DNA of 64,000 nucleotides from Cutaneotrichosporon cavernicola (GCF_030864355.1 NC_083393.1:3224001-3288000); one strand, 5' to 3'. Counted from the stretch's first letter, positions 1-11,019 are shown. Program-made: numbers and translations. Notes: generated from the sequence alone by a model not told the origin.

Positions 1-759
1 GAAGAGTATGTCAAGAACCGCAATGTCCAGAGCGCCGCACCGCCGGGTCCTGCTCTGGACAATGACATGACTGTCGTCTCGACCAACGTGGCTCGTGCCA
101 TCTCGCAACGTAACGAGGGAACGCTCCGCCCCTCCGATCGTACTCCCGGCCAAGAGTACGGGGCCAACCTGATGCGGGCGCTGTCGATGGACATGCAGCG
201 TGCCTCGGTCCTCCCGCCCCCAGCGGCACCTCGGCCCGCCGGCAACGATCGTGCACCTCGCTCCGCACCACGCGCCATGACGACCGACGAGCTGGCCGAG
301 CGCCACCGCGACAAGCTCTCGAAGCTGCAGGACAAGGTGACTGCGCCAATTCGCGAACAGATCGCCGTTGCCAACGCACGCGAAGAGTGGTCTAAGGCGC
401 AGGCGCGCGAGCGGGAGGACCAGGCGCGTCGCGAGCGTGAGCGTGCCGAAGGCGCCCGACCACCAAAGCACGACCTTGGCGACACTGCCAAGGAGCGCTC
501 AGTGGGTGACGTGCTCACGAGCCGCACCCCAGCGCGCCCGGCCGACCGCCGCCGGCGCACCGAGGAGTGGCGCCACAGTGTTCCGCTCTCGCCTCCGAAG
601 GCCGGGGTTAAACCCACCATGACGCCTTCAGCGTCGCAACCCCTCCCCCGCTCCCACTCGTACCAGATGGCCAAGTCGCCGCCCGTCGCTCATGCCACTC
701 TCCCCCACGACCGCCGTGCATCCCGCCGCACGAGCAAGGCCAACATTAACATCGCATAG
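1..759 (+). CDS. 3' end of an unrecognised gene, cut by the window edge
   Basis: The frame is open from base 1 and ends in TAG at 757-759, giving 252 codons of C-terminal sequence. The visible part is low-complexity and basic: a Pro/Arg-rich stretch, then a charged segment around DKLSKLQDKVTAPIREQI followed by an Arg/Glu run that could form a short coiled coil, then a Ser/Pro/Arg-rich tail. Methionine codons exist at 67 and later, but the open frame upstream and the fungal context suggest that this is a last exon rather than a complete gene. I do not recognise the family. It ends 225 bp from the convergent membrane-protein gene. That it is coding is inferred from the long open frame alone. 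Confidence 0.6.
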   Translation, partial: EEYVKNRNVQSAAPPGPALDNDMTVVSTNVARAISQRNEGTLRPSDRTPGQEYGANLMRALSMDMQRASVLPPPAAPRPAGNDRAPRSAPRAMTTDELAERHRDKLSKLQDKVTAPIREQIAVANAREEWSKAQAREREDQARRERERAEGARPPKHDLGDTAKERSVGDVLTSRTPARPADRRRRTEEWRHSVPLSPPKAGVKPTMTPSASQPLPRSHSYQMAKSPPVAHATLPHDRRASRRTSKANINIA

Positions 760-983
760 GTTTCTCTCATCGTCCGCGCAACCCTCGATACCTGCCTCGC
801 ATCTAATACCCCAGCACGATTTGTATACGCATCAGAGGCAACAAGTTATAACATCCTCGGACAATCACTGTGGCATAGTCCGCACCATGCATGGTTCTGT
901 GTTAGTCGTGGCGAGTGCAAGTGACATTGTTCGTGACATGATGGGATTTGCCGATACCTAAGTACAACCGAACTGTTTTAAGG

Positions 984-2405
984 CTACCACGGGGAGATCC
1001 TGCGCAGGCGACTCCATCCTCCAGGGCCCGTCGGCGTGGAACTAGGAGTGGGGGTTGAAGTCCCGCTCTGTGAGGCAGAGTTCGTAAGTGTCGGAGCGTT
1101 TTGCTCGCTTGGCGTGGGTACAGGAGCAACTGGCAGCCGCACCTCCGCTCGCTCCAGTTCGCGTCCTGGCTGGTCTCCCAGAACCTCCGGATCCTCCACC
1201 TCCTCCGGCATAACCTCGCGCAGCGGTTCGCTGGTACGCGCCACGCCAGCCCGTGACGGAGCGATGGGAGGTGCGCTAGCTGCGCGTACCAGTTCCTGCC
1301 GCGAGGTGGATATGGAGCGGTGCGAGGCGGCGTACGACGCTGACCTGGCAGGCGGGGGCGTCGAATGAGCTGGGTTGCGGCGAGTAGGTGTCGACAATGC
1401 CGAGCGGGCCGTCAACATGGACGGCGACTCTGTTACGGTCGACGCCGAGGTTGGGGCCGGTGTACCAGTGGGAGGGATGGTGATGGGCGGGAGGGTGGTA
1501 CGGGCGGCGCGTGGTGTTGCCATACTGGGCGATACCGAGGCTTCTGACGCTGTCGACGCTGTGATAATGGAAGTGGTTGCGGACGGGTTGGAAGTCGCCG
1601 TCACCATTGAGAGCGAGCGCATCGCGGGAGGCTCTGCGCCGCTCGGTACGACGTGTGCTCCAGGCGGTGGTGGCTCGTTTGGCGGGTGGTATTCGTCTCC
1701 AAAACCATATCCGTACCCAAGGTCATAACTGGGCGCATCTCCCCAATACCGAGGCGTTACATCGCCATCAGTGACATCAGTGCCCTCTGTCACGACACTC
1801 AGGCCCGACATGTCCGACCTGCGACGGGAATCTTCGCGTGCGGCACTGGAGAGGGACGGATCCCGGCGGAGGAGGACGCGTTCCTCGTCCCCTGCTTCTG
1901 ACGTGTACTCTGGTAAAGTGCGGATACTGCGTCCGCTCTCACTGCGCCCCAGCCCTCCGCCGATATTAAGGCCGCGTCGACGGCTACGTGGATTGGGCGC
2001 GGCATTGGTCGCAAGAGGCATGGCAAGCTCTTCAGCACTCATGTTCGTCGGTATGATGTGCTTCTTCCGTTTGCGATCCCAAAAGAGCTGGTGTTAGACG
2101 TTAGACTTTAATTGGGATGACGTATGACGTACAAAGTAGACAACGGCCACGGCGATCAGGCCCGCGATGAGAATTGGGGCGATGACCCCAATCTTGCTGG
2201 ATACATCGGAGGTGGATGGGCTGGAAGCGTCCGCAGTATCGCCCTGTATTTGCCTCGCCACGAGGGTGGGTTGAGCGGACTGGGCGGGCTTGGGCTCGGA
2301 CTCGGACTCGGACTCGGCTCGTCGCCCCTGCCCTAGGTGCTGGCCGTCGGGCTGGATGGGCGCGGCCTCCGCGATTGCGAGGAGGCCCAAGCCGAGATGC
2401 CACAT
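984..2405 (-). CDS. single-pass membrane protein with Ser/Thr-rich cytoplasmic tail
   Basis: Two exons: 2133-2405 and 984-2087, joined across a 45-nt intron (GTACGT donor, CTAAC branch, CAG acceptor); 458 aa. The N-terminus MWHLGLGLLAIAEAAP reads as a signal peptide. A short ectodomain of about 50 residues carries an acidic Ser-Glu run, then a transmembrane helix at about residues 72-93 (IGVIAPILIAGLIAVAVVYF). Right after the splice junction comes a basic stop-transfer patch (WDRKRKKH), which supports both the join and the topology. The rest, about 360 residues, is a disordered Ser/Thr/Pro-rich tail with many SP and TP sites. The layout resembles fungal surface sensors, but the ectodomain is too short for a WSC or Mid2 domain, so I assign no function. 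Confidence 0.75.
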
Positions 2406-2849
2406 CTGTAAATGAGGGGTGTGAGAGTGAGTTTTAGGAGTTAGGTGATGTAGAGATGAGGAAGGAAGTGGTGTTGGGTTGTCATTAGGGAAGGGGGAGG
2501 GAGATGGAGATGGGGGTGGCAGTGTATATGTATGGGAATGCGGAATGAGGGAATGTGCTTCGGATAATCACATACCTCGCACCGCACAAACCACATTGAC
2601 AAGTCTCCAAAGCCTGCGCATTCGCACTTACTGCGGTGCAACCTCCACTTCACCCTAATATTAACAAGTAAGAGGGACCGGATACGCGTTCTCTGTTGCT
2701 GCAAACTCAGAGTTACTGGACTGGCGTCACTTGGTTGGTTACAATGCATGGCGGGGCTAAGGGCTATTAAGCTGCGCCCTTTGACAGCTCGTCAATCCAC
2801 CTTGAGATGGGTCCGTGCTAATTCTGGCACCTCGTCATCGTCATTTTCG
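2406..2849. other. intergenic, upstream of the membrane protein and downstream of NECAP
   Basis: The NECAP gene and the membrane-protein gene both run leftward, so this stretch holds the NECAP 3' region and the promoter and 5' leader of the membrane-protein gene. The part next to the start codon is strongly pyrimidine-rich on the coding strand (2450-2530). No convincing gene or RNA was seen. Confidence 0.5.
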
Positions 2850-3572
2850 TTAACGCCGGCGTCCAGGCGGAGGCGGAGGCGGGAGCGAGAACAACCCACC
2901 TCCCTCGGACGCGGAGGGCTTGGGTGCGGCGGGCTTGTCACGCCCAGGAAGCTTGATACTGAACGTCTGACCCTCCTTCAACGAGTAGTCCTTTGGCGGC
3001 GCTCGGTTCTGGGGCTTATCCTCGTCGTCGGGCTGCGTCGAGCGCTTAGCCACAGCCTGAAGCGCGACCTGAGTCCATCAGCTACCTGCAACCTCCAATA
3101 TTGGACTCACTTGGAAATCAAAACTCTCGCTGCGCTCGAGGAAACCTATGCCAATGTATGCGCGCTGACCACCATCCCCCTCCACACGTAGTACAAAGTA
3201 ACGGCTACTGTCGAGAACAGGTTCGACTTGGGTCCACGGAGAGGCGTACGTCGCTTGGGCGAACAGTTCACCCGTGTTCGGGTCCTGTTGTCAGATACAG
3301 ATACCTCGGTTCTTCGGTAGCGAAGCGGAATGAGCTCACCTCGAGACGGATGTCACACCGCGCCCCGACTTGGATTACACGCAGTCGGCCCTTCCACAGA
3401 AACTTCTCCACGTCCCACTCGGCCGCCTTGTAGCCTTGCGCCGAGGTGCGTGGTGGCACCTGATATACTGGTATTAGCTGTGACCACCCCAAAGCTCAAA
3501 AGCTCAGAGCTCACCCATGACCTCGCGAGCGACGAACGACACACTCTCGATTTCTTCTGTCAACTTGTCCAT
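2850..3572 (-). CDS. NECAP-type adaptin-ear-binding coat-associated protein
   Basis: Four exons, 3515-3572, 3340-3467, 3111-3284 and 2850-3068, separated by introns of 47, 55 and 42 nt; 192 aa. NECAP proteins are endocytic accessory factors that bind AP-2 and AP-1 on clathrin coats through a PH-like (PHear) fold. Residues about 8-130 match this fold: the start MDKLTEEIESVSFVAREVM, then VYQVPPRTSAQGYKAAEW, then DPNTGELFAQA, then YIGIGFLERSESFDF, all in family order. The C-terminal 60 residues are charged and Pro-rich with a polyproline stretch before the end; the WVQF-type ear-binding motif of animal NECAPs is not seen. It is divergent from the amylase gene (397-bp shared upstream region). Family assignment is confident. 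Confidence 0.92.
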
Positions 3573-3969
3573 TGTTGGGTTTGTGTGATCAAGCCAAAAT
3601 GCTTGTGAAGTGAAATGGGTGTTGCAGTGTTGATGGATCGTGTTGGCGTGTTGGCGTGTTGAGAGGGCCCCAAGTGGAGGTCAAGTGGAAAGAGGTGGTC
3701 GGCTCCAGCCTGGAAGCGCGGCTCTGTCTCACTCTGCGTGGTATTGTACGTAACTGGAGGGGGAGGTCGGCCCGTGCGAAGAGTATCTTGTACTTGGTAC
3801 CCTGAATTGTGCGGTGACTTCGGCCAACTACCGAACTTTGTATGAACAGTATCCGCTTTGATCACTTCTTTGACTCCACTCCACCCCCTTGCACCTTCCT
3901 TCCCCAAAGTATCGATCAGATTGTATCAACTTGATGCTTCATCCACCTTGTTGATTTTGCCTCCTCGTC
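3573..3969. promoter_or_regulatory. divergent NECAP / alpha-amylase promoter region
   Basis: This 397-bp gap lies between two start codons facing away from each other, so it must hold both promoters. The side near the amylase start is pyrimidine-rich (3855-3970). No specific factor site is claimed. Confidence 0.5.
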
Positions 3970-5800
3970 ATGATCTGGGTCGCAGCTACCCTCCTGTTGC
4001 TGTTTACGCCCGCGGCCGCCCTGACTACACGGCAACTACGCGAGCGCTCAATCTACCAGGTGATCACCGACCGCTTTGAGCGTCCCGATGGTGCCGTGGT
4101 CGACTGTGACCCCGCCGAGCGACGATACTGCGGCGGCGGCTGGAAAGGCATCCAACGCCAGCTAGCCTACATTCAGGGCATGGGTTTCGATACTGGTGAG
4201 CTGCGCCAGTACCAGAAGCTGACGCAGTGTGGATCAGCCCCGTGGTCGCCAACATTGACGGTATTCCCGGTTCAGAGAGCTACCACGGTATGTTACCCGT
4301 GTGTATGTATACCCGCTGACGACTAGGCTACTGGGCCTCTAACATGTTTGGTTGGTCCACACACGGGCGCAGCTGACGGCAGAGTTGAATGAGCGCTTCG
4401 GGTCACCACAAGACCTCTTGGACCTCTCGAACGCGCTGCACGCACGCGGCATGTTCCTCATGGTGGACGTGGCGATCAACCACGTCGGCAGTGTCCCGGA
4501 CCAGTTTGTCGTTGGCGAGCAGTACGGCCCCTTTAACAAGGCTGAACACTTTCACGAATTCTGCATTCCTGATTGGAAACTCGAGGACCAACTCGAGAGC
4601 GAGCAGTGCTGGCTCACCGACCACACACCCGACCTCAACACTGAGAATGCAGAGGTCGTGTCGCTGCTACATGGTTGGATTCGTCACCTCGTACGCAAGT
4701 TCCACATCGACGCGATCCGTGTCGACACTGTCAAGCATGTCCGGAAAGACTTTTGGCCAGGCTTTATCACCGCCGCTGGTGTCGCTGCTATGGGGGAGGT
4801 GTATCACGGCGGTGAGTGTCCCCCACTCGCCCAGCTGACCCTAGATCCCCTCTATCTGCGTCGGTATCAGGAACACAGTCTCGACAGTATTCTCGACTAT
4901 GCCATGTTCTTCCACCTCCGTCGCGCGTTCGACAGCGTCAACAAGCCCATCGAGGAGCTGACGTCCATGATCACACGCGTTCACCGCATGCTCCCCGACC
5001 CAACGCTGCTCGCGTCCTTTCTTGAGTAAGCCCAGCAAAGGCATGGCTAACGTCAGCAACCATGACACCCCCCGCTTCCCTGGATTGGTGCATGACCGTG
5101 CCGTACGTCCACTCGCCAGGTAGCGCTGACATGCAGCTCCTCAAGAACGCTGCCGTGTACCCATTCGTAAATGACGGCTATCCTATCGTCTACCAGGGCC
5201 AAGAACATGTGCGTGTCGCCTGACATCAGAGCTGACTTGCAGGGCCTGAGTGGTGGCGCCGACCCTGATAACAGAGAGGCGATCTGGAACCATGGCTTCT
5301 CAATCTCGAAGCAGATGTACCACGTCTTCGCGCGCCTCAACCACGCAAGGCGGCGCGCCACGGCCTTCCCGCCCTTCCTCACCTCCCTACTGTGGCACCA
5401 CAAGCTGGATGCACACACGGCTGTCATCGCCAAGCCGCCCCTCGTTTCAATCTTCACAAACACGGGCTCAACCGCCCGCGTGCGCGTGTACTACCTCCCC
5501 GCTATGCTCACCACGTATGCCCCAAGTATGGCAGTGGTGGATGCGCTCTCGGGCCAGATTTTCGCCACTGACCCACAAGGCGGCCTGTCCGTCCCGATCG
5601 TTAGCGGCGAGCCGCGCGTCTTCCTCCCTCTCGGCACGTGGGAGGGACGGAAAGTCGCCTGGCAACATGCACTTCCACTTCATGGGGAGCGTGAGCGGGT
5701 GCCAGTCAAGCGCCGGAATAGCTTTGGGAACACGAGCCCAACACACAGTCGCGGATCAAGTTTGAGCTCCGTGTTCAGCTGGTTCCGCGGAAGCAAATAG
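3970..5800 (+). CDS. secreted alpha-amylase, glycoside hydrolase family 13 (Taka-amylase type)
   Basis: Eight exons: 3970-4195, 4228-4287, 4327-4350, 4383-4811, 4845-5025, 5057-5102, 5137-5208 and 5243-5800; introns of 31-39 nt; 531 aa. It hydrolyses internal alpha-1,4 bonds of starch outside the cell. The start gives a clear signal peptide (MIWVAATLLLLFTPAAA). All four GH13 regions are present: DVAINHV (I); RVDTVKH with the nucleophile Asp (II); GEVYHG with the acid/base Glu (III), split by an intron; and FLDNHDTPRF with the transition-state Asp (IV), also split. The YQGQEH and GGADPDNRE segments match fungal GH13 subfamily 1. The tail after the C-domain is Ser/Arg-rich, with no starch-binding domain or GPI signal. 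Exon 3 is only 24 nt. Such genes are usually glucose-repressed in fungi. Confidence 0.93.
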
Positions 5801-6094
5801 ATTTACACTGTAGCTATAGAGCATTATCATAGACATCATACATCGCTGCGTGAGTCGATCGTGTCGTGGAGTCTTGGCTTCTTTGGAAAGATAATGGGGC
5901 TCTTATGGATCTTCAGGAATATCAATTAGAGTTAGGACTGGGGCAGGACGGATTTCCCCAAGGTGGAGGTCGTTCGTCAGTCCAGTCAACCACTGTTGAT
6001 GCGGAATTCCAACCTTCCCTCGACGCGATTGAAGTCATCTCTCATCAATTCTGTCCACCATCGTCATCACTCAATCCCAGTAACATTAGTCGTG

Positions 6095-8380
6095 ATGGGG
6101 GCCACCATAGAGGCCTCGATCCGCGAGCCCAACATCAAGCGTGCGTCAGTCGCAGCTTACCGTTGGTACACGACCAGCTGACGTCAGACTTCACGCGCCT
6201 GATCCAATGCGCGGCCAAGTACGGCGACGACCTTTGCATGAACGCGACGAGCGACTCTGTGAGCTGATAGGTCTTGACGAAAATCTGACACCAGTGGGAG
6301 CTCATCGTCACCAACTCGACCAAGTCGGCGTACGTGTGCTTGGCGCTCGAGTCGGCCTTCTTCTCGCGGTACAAGGGGTCCGGTAGTGCGGCTGAGCAGC
6401 GCCGCGGCGTCAAGTGCCAGCTGTATGCCAAGGTAGGTTAGATCGTCCTCTGGTTCTGCATATAACCCCAGTCCGTCCTCAACGTCCTGGGCAAGGCGTC
6501 GTCCGTGAATACGGTCGAGCGCGTCGACCTCAAGATCTTCGATCCGGAGGGCGGGCTCCGCGCCCGTACGGACCACAGCGACGAGGAGTTGGACGACGAC
6601 ATTCATGTCGCCTCGCGCACAGCCCACCTCGAACTCAAGCTCGTGTACCACCACGGTGAGCTGTGGATCCATGCTTAGCTGACACTAGGCATCACCAAGA
6701 AGCACTTCCTCCACCTTCACCCGAGCGAGGGCCTGCGCGTTGTTGTTGACACGGAGGCACAGCCGTCGGGGTTCCTCGTCTCAGCACGCACCCTGCGTGA
6801 CTGGCTTGATCATTTCTCCATCGCCTTCACGTCGAGCACGTCTAGCAGTGGCACAGTGCGAGGCGACTCACACCTCGCCTGGCAGTTTACACAGAACCAC
6901 ATCAAGATCAAGAACTACGAGACAGCCACCACAAACGTGCTCGCTACGGAGGTCACGCTTGACGTCCGCGACTTCAGCCAGTACATACTGGAGCAGGACA
7001 TTGTCGAATTGTCGTTGCCCATGCGCGAGTTCAAGGCGGGTAGAATGATTCTCCACACCCACTGACAGCAGGGAACGCTGCAGCTTGCCGAGTCGCTCGG
7101 CATGGACCTCGACTTCTGGTTCTCTGAGGCCTCTCAGCCCATGGCCATGACTTCTACTTTCCTCGGTAACGACCGGTATGGCAACGAGACCACGCTGTTC
7201 AAGATCTTCTGCGCGCTCGCCACGACCCAGACAGAGGCGTTCAGCGGGGCTCCTCCACCCACGAACGGTACCCCACGCGACCCTGCTCCAGTCGGCAACT
7301 TCGCTATGCGACGCAGCCAGAGTACGATGATCAAGAGCGAGCGCAGTGAATCGGTCGCCAGCGATGGCGGCCAAAAGCCGACCACAACTCCGCGGCGCAG
7401 CTCCGCTCGTCCGCGCGCCAGCCTCACCATGACTGCGGAGCCGGAACGGCCACCCCCAATGGTGACTGTCGTCGGAGCAGGCATGTTCCCTGCGTCGCAA
7501 GGTGTGGGTCCCAACGATCCCGAGCCGTTGTTCCAGCCTGGTCCATCGTCGCAGGGAAGCGTTATGCCTATGTCGCAGCGCATGACCCAACAGGAGGTTC
7601 TCGACCTGGCGGGAATTGGTGATCTCGACCTCGAAGCGATGCTGGACGATGACTTGGAGGACATGGCTAGACTAGCTGATGGCGCTGACGCACTGGACAT
7701 CCCCAACGACTGGGATGACATCGAGGCTGACTTCAACAACATCTCGCCGCAACGTTTGTCGACACAGAAGGAGGACATTGCGGCCGCGCAACAGCGGGCA
7801 TCTGGAAACTCTTCGATCATCTCCCAGCGTCAGTTCAGCCTGTCGCATCGCGGCTCGGATTCCGACCCCATACGCCCCGTTGAACAGAGCCGGGGAGAAG
7901 CATCGTTGGAGGCCGAGTCGATCGCCGGAACGGCGTCTCGCGAGCTGAGCGGCAACACGAGCGCGCTCTCACGTGAGCCGAGTCGCGCTGAGCCAAACCA
8001 AGGGAGAACTGGACGGGCGTTATCACGCGAGCCCAGCCGTAGGTCGAGTACTGACCAAGGGCTTGAACGTGAACCAAACCGCGCCGCAAGCAATGACCAG
8101 CCTCTGTCACGCGAGCCGAGCAATGTCGGACGCACCACCAGCCGTCTGTGTTCCCATGAGCCGCCTTCGCGCGAGGGCAGCCGCCCATCTAGTAGGCGCA
8201 ACTCCACAAGTCGCGTCGACTCGAGTACTCAGTTCCGTCCCGACCCCACGTTCTTCGGGGAGGACGAGACGGTGCTCAGCGACGACGAGTTGGGCCCTAC
8301 ACAAGTATCTAGTGGGCGTGTGGTGAGTCATGCTTACCGGAACGTACTGACACTAGTTCGAGACGCTGTTCGACGACTAG
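6095..8380 (+). CDS. rad9: Rad9, DNA-damage checkpoint clamp subunit
   Basis: Seven exons: 6095-6140, 6188-6258, 6295-6432, 6472-6655, 6689-7035, 7072-8322 and 8357-8380; 686 aa. Rad9 forms the 9-1-1 ring with Hus1 and Rad1, which is loaded at damaged DNA and activates ATR-type kinases. Residues 1 to about 310 match the PCNA-like fold (FTRLIQCAAKYGDDL near the start, SKSAY-type motif TKSAYVC, MREFKGTLQLAESL). The rest is a long disordered tail with SQ/TQ sites, an acidic block (LDLEAMLDDDLEDMARL), repeated SREPS motifs at about residues 550-640, a terminal GPTQ, and the last exon FETLFDD. The intron after MREFK begins with GC, not GT: only AAG|GCGGGT...CAG|GGA keeps frame and matches the family (KEFRG in human RAD9A). 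The start codon is the first ATG giving the family N-terminus. Confidence 0.93.
7036..7071 (+). other. GC-AG intron in rad9
   Basis: This 36-nt in-frame segment contains a TGA, so it must be removed. It has CTGAC as branch site and CAG as acceptor. The only GT nearby (7040-7041) gives the wrong frame; the GC at 7036-7037 preceded by AAG gives the family sequence MREFK-GTLQ exactly. Confidence 0.75.
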
Positions 8381-9205
8381 GACGTGTAGCATATCATCTG
8401 ATCTGACATCAAGAGGGTGTAGCATCGTAATGTATTACCACTATCAACGTGACGTTCAGTGCGTGGCACGATCACCCCGCACGGACTACCTCCGCTCGTT
8501 CTCAAGAAGGTTCGTTCTTAGCACTATGGTCTGGGGTGCAGTTGCATCATGGGCTCGGTCCTCCTGTGACAACCGCCACTCCCAGCTCCACCTTCAATCC
8601 CATCGCCATGACTATTGAGCTCCCTGACCCAAACACTTAGAGCCGTGTGACATTCGCGTTTCTCCCACTCTAACCGCGACGTGGGATCTACCAGTAGGCT
8701 CGCTCACCCTTCCAATCGGACGTCCTCGCCCTTGCTCTCGTCCTCCTCACCTTGCGCCTGCCTATCACTATGCGCCAAGACCAGACGCATTCTCATCGCG
8801 TTGGAGGGATACGGGGCCCCTATCTTGGCCCCGCTCGTTGACACCTCCCTTCCTGAGGGATAGCCTACACCCTCGCGGCGGTACACGATACGATGAGCAA
8901 CAAGACGGCGGGTCTTCGGCAGCATGACGGGCACACATTACCCCCACCCGCTGTACCCAACTGGTGCCGTGAGGTCCTTGGACCCGCACCCCATGCTCTA
9001 CGCGCGCTTGATGCGTAGGCCATCCCATGTATTGTGCGGCTGCACTCATGCGTCGATTTTTAATGTGCAGCTGACGCTTGTGCGACCTTCATAATGTCGC
9101 CAGGCCCTATGTAATTCCAGCTTGGAATCCCCTTTCTGCAGCTGGCTGCTCTATATACTCCTATCTCTCCACACCATAGACAGTCCATCGAGCTGTAGAA
9201 CTCTA
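8381..9205. other. intergenic between convergent rad9 and SARAF-like genes
   Basis: An 825-bp gap between two 3' ends. Several short open frames occur on both strands (e.g. 8704-8934), but none shows a recognisable motif, splice pattern or biased composition. I see no gene here; it probably holds 3' untranslated regions. Confidence 0.5.
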
Positions 9206-10154
9206 TCAGCGCGTCCTCGTTCCTCCGAACCCCGATGCGCTCCGCATCTCGCCGCCACCAGGCTCGTCCTCCCGCGGTCCCCTTGGGACGCTGGAAATAT
9301 CAAAGTCGTCCTGTGCTGCGCCGCCGAACCAGCCCCTGCGGCCGGGTTGAGATGGCCCCGCCTGCGCGTTCACCTGGGGATTTGGGCGTGTCGCGCGGTT
9401 GTACGCCGCCGTCGCGGCCGCTCCGGCTGCCATGCCCGTCCAGAACCCTGGTCCCGAACTTGAGCCTGTGTCAGGGTAAGGCTTGTATGGCGGAGGTGCG
9501 TCGAAGCGGGGGTTCGTCCACCACCAGCTCCCTCCATTGCCACCTCCTCCCCCACTGGGTCCCCCACCACCACCACCACCGCCGCCGCCGCCTCCCCCTC
9601 CTCCTCCGCGTCCACTACCACTACCTCCCAATGGCCGTCCGTTACCAGGTAACACGCCGCGCGGCCAGAAGATCCTATAGAGCACATAGACGGCGCCGAG
9701 GACAAAAGCCCACCACACAAAGTTATCCCACGTCTTCGAACCAGCCGTCAGCCAAATCAGAAAGAGTAGACGTACCTGCAGCCGGGACGTCATGGGTGTT
9801 GGCGGAAGGCACGAGCTCGTACTCGAGCGCACACGAGCCAGCAAGGACGTTGGAGTCTCCAGCCCTTGCCCAGCCTTCACACACGACTTCTAGTGGTCCA
9901 AATGCCAGAGAGGACGGCAGGTCGGCCTGACACGCCCATTGGGGCGAGAGGCCGTCGTGTCCCTCCTGACGACACTGGACGACGCGCGGCGCATAAGTGC
10001 AGTACTTGCCCTTACAGCTTAGCTGGGCTGTTGTCAGCACTGGATGGGAGGGCGACATACGGACAGCACTAGTGCGGCGCGCGGTAGTCTTGGCACCCTG
10101 TCGGAGGGTTAGGGTACGGACTTGGCTGAGCGGCACTTTGGTGTGCTTTGGCAT
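9206..10154 (-). CDS. SARAF-like store-operated calcium entry regulator
   Basis: SARAF is an ER single-pass protein that slows store-operated calcium entry in animals; fungi carry homologues of less clear role. Exon 10061-10154 (VRTLTLRQGAKTTARRT) and exon 2 from 10027 downward (PQLSCKGKYC, PRVVQC, WACQADLP, VVCEGW, GSCALEYEL) match the Cys-rich lumenal domain in order; the 33-nt intron 10028-10060 is secure. The last exon holds the membrane helix (FVWWAFVLGAVYVLYRIF), a poly-Gly stretch, and the typical ASGFGGT C-terminus, ending at 9206. The join between exon 2 and the last exon is not settled: a GTGCCT donor with the GCAG acceptor (37 nt), or a GCAGGT donor with a GAAG acceptor (46 nt), both restore frame, while the strong GTACGT donor at the site does not. 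No signal peptide is visible at this ATG, so a 5' exon may be missing. Confidence 0.82.
9570..9610 (-). repeat. GGN-type trinucleotide run encoding poly-glycine
   Basis: CCN/NNC-rich triplets on the plus strand encode about fifteen consecutive glycines in the tail of the SARAF-like protein. Glycine-rich cytosolic tails occur in fungal SARAF homologues, so this is a coding low-complexity repeat, probably length-variable between strains. Confidence 0.7.
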
Positions 10155-11019
10155 GTTTGTTCGCTGGGAGATAGGTGTGGGATTTGTGACTTGACACAGG
10201 TAGATGATGCGCCTGATATCGCTTTGAGAAAGCTTACGCGGCGCCTGCGCTTACCCTCACTTCCGGAGTGTTGAGGTGGACTCGAGTGAGATAAATGTTG
10301 GGTTCCACGTCGATGCAAGACGCTGACGAACGACGGCTGTCGAGTTGCCACTGCGGGGCCCAGTCACGTGGTGCCTTGTTCTTCGGTGATCTTCCGATTG
10401 CTGTTTCCAGGACCGTGTGGAAGGTATACATGGCTGGACCGGTTACAACTACCGGTTGCAGTAGCCCAGAACAACATCGCGTGCAGAAGACTTTGTGTAC
10501 GGCGGGTCTACTCTGGCTAGGAAATCAGATAGCCGACGGAGACACTGATAACCCGTTGACCACACGCTCCGACTCGGATTGTCACATAGATGACGCCCAC
10601 CATCTAGTTGTGCTCCATTTCGCTGTTGCGTCAATTAGAATCGGAAAGAGGCTCCCATCGCCATCTCAAAGATCTCAAAGATCTCAAACATCTCAAGGAT
10701 ATCAAACTCGATAACCGGTGCGGAAATTTGACGCGGCGGAAAGTTGACGGGGCCTTGACGGCGAATTGACCGACCTCACTCGAAATGAACCTGACGTCAC
10801 ACCTCGTGATCGGTAGCACCATTAGCGTGTGGGAATGACTTGCGGGACGTGATGCGCTTGCTCGGTGGTGCCTTTGGCCCGCATCTCGTTAGCTTACCTT
10901 GAAAGCTTGAAAGTGCGTCATGGCCACGCTCCAGCTCCAGAAAAAGATAAAAAGCGCAATTGCCCACCCCTCAACCCCCCACCTCTCACCTCACATCACT
11001 CTACACTACTAGACACAGA
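10155..11019. promoter_or_regulatory. divergent promoter region with a 9-nt tandem repeat
   Basis: An 865-bp gap between the SARAF-like start and the small orphan gene start. It contains the degenerate tandem repeat at 10662-10704 and a C-rich leader (10960-11019) before the rightward gene. A possible missing 5' exon of the SARAF-like gene would lie here, but I found none with a signal peptide. Confidence 0.45.
10662..10704. repeat. short tandem repeat, unit ATCTCAAAG
   Basis: Four to five copies of a 9-nt unit (ATCTCAAAG, ATCTCAAAG, ATCTCAAAC, ATCTCAAGG, then ATATCAAAC) run head to tail. The last copies have diverged. It lies outside any coding sequence. Confidence 0.8.

Noticed and set aside
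8704..9049. Overlapping open frames in the rad9-SARAF gap
   Set aside because: No motif, no splice signals and no composition bias; treated as non-coding.
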